A stretch of 64,000 bases of DNA from Burkholderia ubonensis. Its GTDB lineage: Bacteria; Pseudomonadota; Gammaproteobacteria; Burkholderiales; Burkholderiaceae. The stretch covers positions 310,001 through 374,000 of the forward strand of contig NZ_CP013420.1 in assembly GCF_001718695.1 (NCBI RefSeq). The letters are read 5' to 3'. Below are positions 63,685 to 64,000 of this stretch, one piece after another (the first letter of the stretch is position 1; each line of letters starts with the position of its first letter). The translations under genes were made by a program, and so were the position numbers. The notes under the pieces are model-generated. The model was not told the DNA's origin. It was given only the letters and a program-made list of their open reading frames with translations, and searched no databases.

Positions 63685-64000
63685 TCAGACGACGACGGCC
63701 TTCTCGATCACGACGTCGTCGGTCGGGACGTCCTGATGGAAGCCTGCGTTGCCCGTCTTCACGGCCTTGATCTTGTCGACCACGTCCTGGCCTTCGACGA
63801 CCTTGCCGAACACCGCGTAGCCCCAGCCTTGCGGCGTCGGCGACGAGTGGTTCAGGAAATCGTTGTCGTTCACGTTGATGAAGAACTGGGCGGTCGCCGA
63901 GTGCGGGTCGTTGGTGCGCGCCATCGCGATCGTGTACGTGTCGTTCTTCAGGCCGTTGTTCGCCTCGTTGTCGATCGGCGCGTCCGTCGGCTTCTGCTTC
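63685..64000 (-). CDS. Cyclophilin-type peptidyl-prolyl isomerase, C-terminal part (5' end outside window)
   Basis: About 105 codons are present; the rest lies right of the window. Visible are the cyclophilin pieces [18 protein letters not shown] near the middle and [12 protein letters not shown] later. The short length suggests a PpiB-like cytosolic form. The gap to lpxH is 23 bases, so they may be co-transcribed. Confidence 0.93.
   Translation of the reverse strand, partial: KQKPTDAPIDNEANNGLKNDTYTIAMARTNDPHSATAQFFINVNDNDFLNHSSPTPQGWGYAVFGKVVEGQDVVDKIKAVKTGNAGFHQDVPTDDVVIEKAVVV

Overview
The window is a GC-rich (about two-thirds G+C by eye) chromosomal segment from a beta-proteobacterium, most probably Burkholderia of the cepacia complex. 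The support is the gene order aceE-aceF-lpdA-phasin, a lipoyl domain fused to LpdA, the iscRSUA-hscBA-fdx-iscX operon beside a low-molecular-weight phosphatase, codon use dominated by G/C third positions, and many short leaders with TATAAT-like -10 boxes directly before genes. Almost everything is core housekeeping, and both ends are cut (aceE at the left, a cyclophilin at the right).

Layout. 1-5.1 kb: pyruvate dehydrogenase complex. 5.3-7.7 kb: phasin with a well-defined promoter/operator region, then a PBP7-type endopeptidase. 7.7-10.9 kb: IclR regulator divergent from lutAB (no adjacent lutC). 11.0-17.9 kb: a small membrane protein, a phosphatase and the complete Isc Fe-S assembly operon behind tandem IscR sites. 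18.0-24.7 kb (minus strand): glycine-zipper protein, lysS, prfB (programmed +1 frameshift), recJ and an RpfE-type protein. 24.8-31.2 kb: lolC, lolD (apparent frameshift), tatD, comEC and a hydrolase. 31.4-35.8 kb: pyrG-kdsA-eno-ftsB. 35.9-37.8 kb (minus): lipoprotein, hslO (apparent frameshift) and a gamma-carbonic-anhydrase-like protein. 38.0-47.0 kb: ferritin-like, hydrolase, PHP, YciO, site-2-protease, trpS, methyltransferase, dapA, bamC and a metallo-beta-lactamase-fold protein. 47.2-53.4 kb: Ala-rich lipoprotein, roxA, slyD, an exported phosphoesterase-like protein and mutS. 57.6-64 kb: small membrane protein, a FAD oxidoreductase, suhB, trmJ, cysE, lpxH and a cyclophilin.

The interesting part is 53.4-57.6 kb, directly upstream of mutS. 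This lower-GC accessory block holds an HxlR regulator divergent from a glutathione S-transferase, a stand-alone histidyl-tRNA-synthetase-like core gene preceded by what looks like a histidine-codon leader peptide plus intrinsic terminator (a his-type attenuator), and two GNAT acetyltransferases. The block is punctuated by diverged direct copies of the mutS 5' end and promoter region: the native copy at 53325-53470, a second at 56673-56817 and a shortened third at 57490-57566. That pattern suggests cassettes were added stepwise at the mutS boundary. Three genes (lolD, hslO and the HisRS-like gene) each carry an apparent +1 shift; the two in conserved genes may be base-calling errors, and the third may be real decay.
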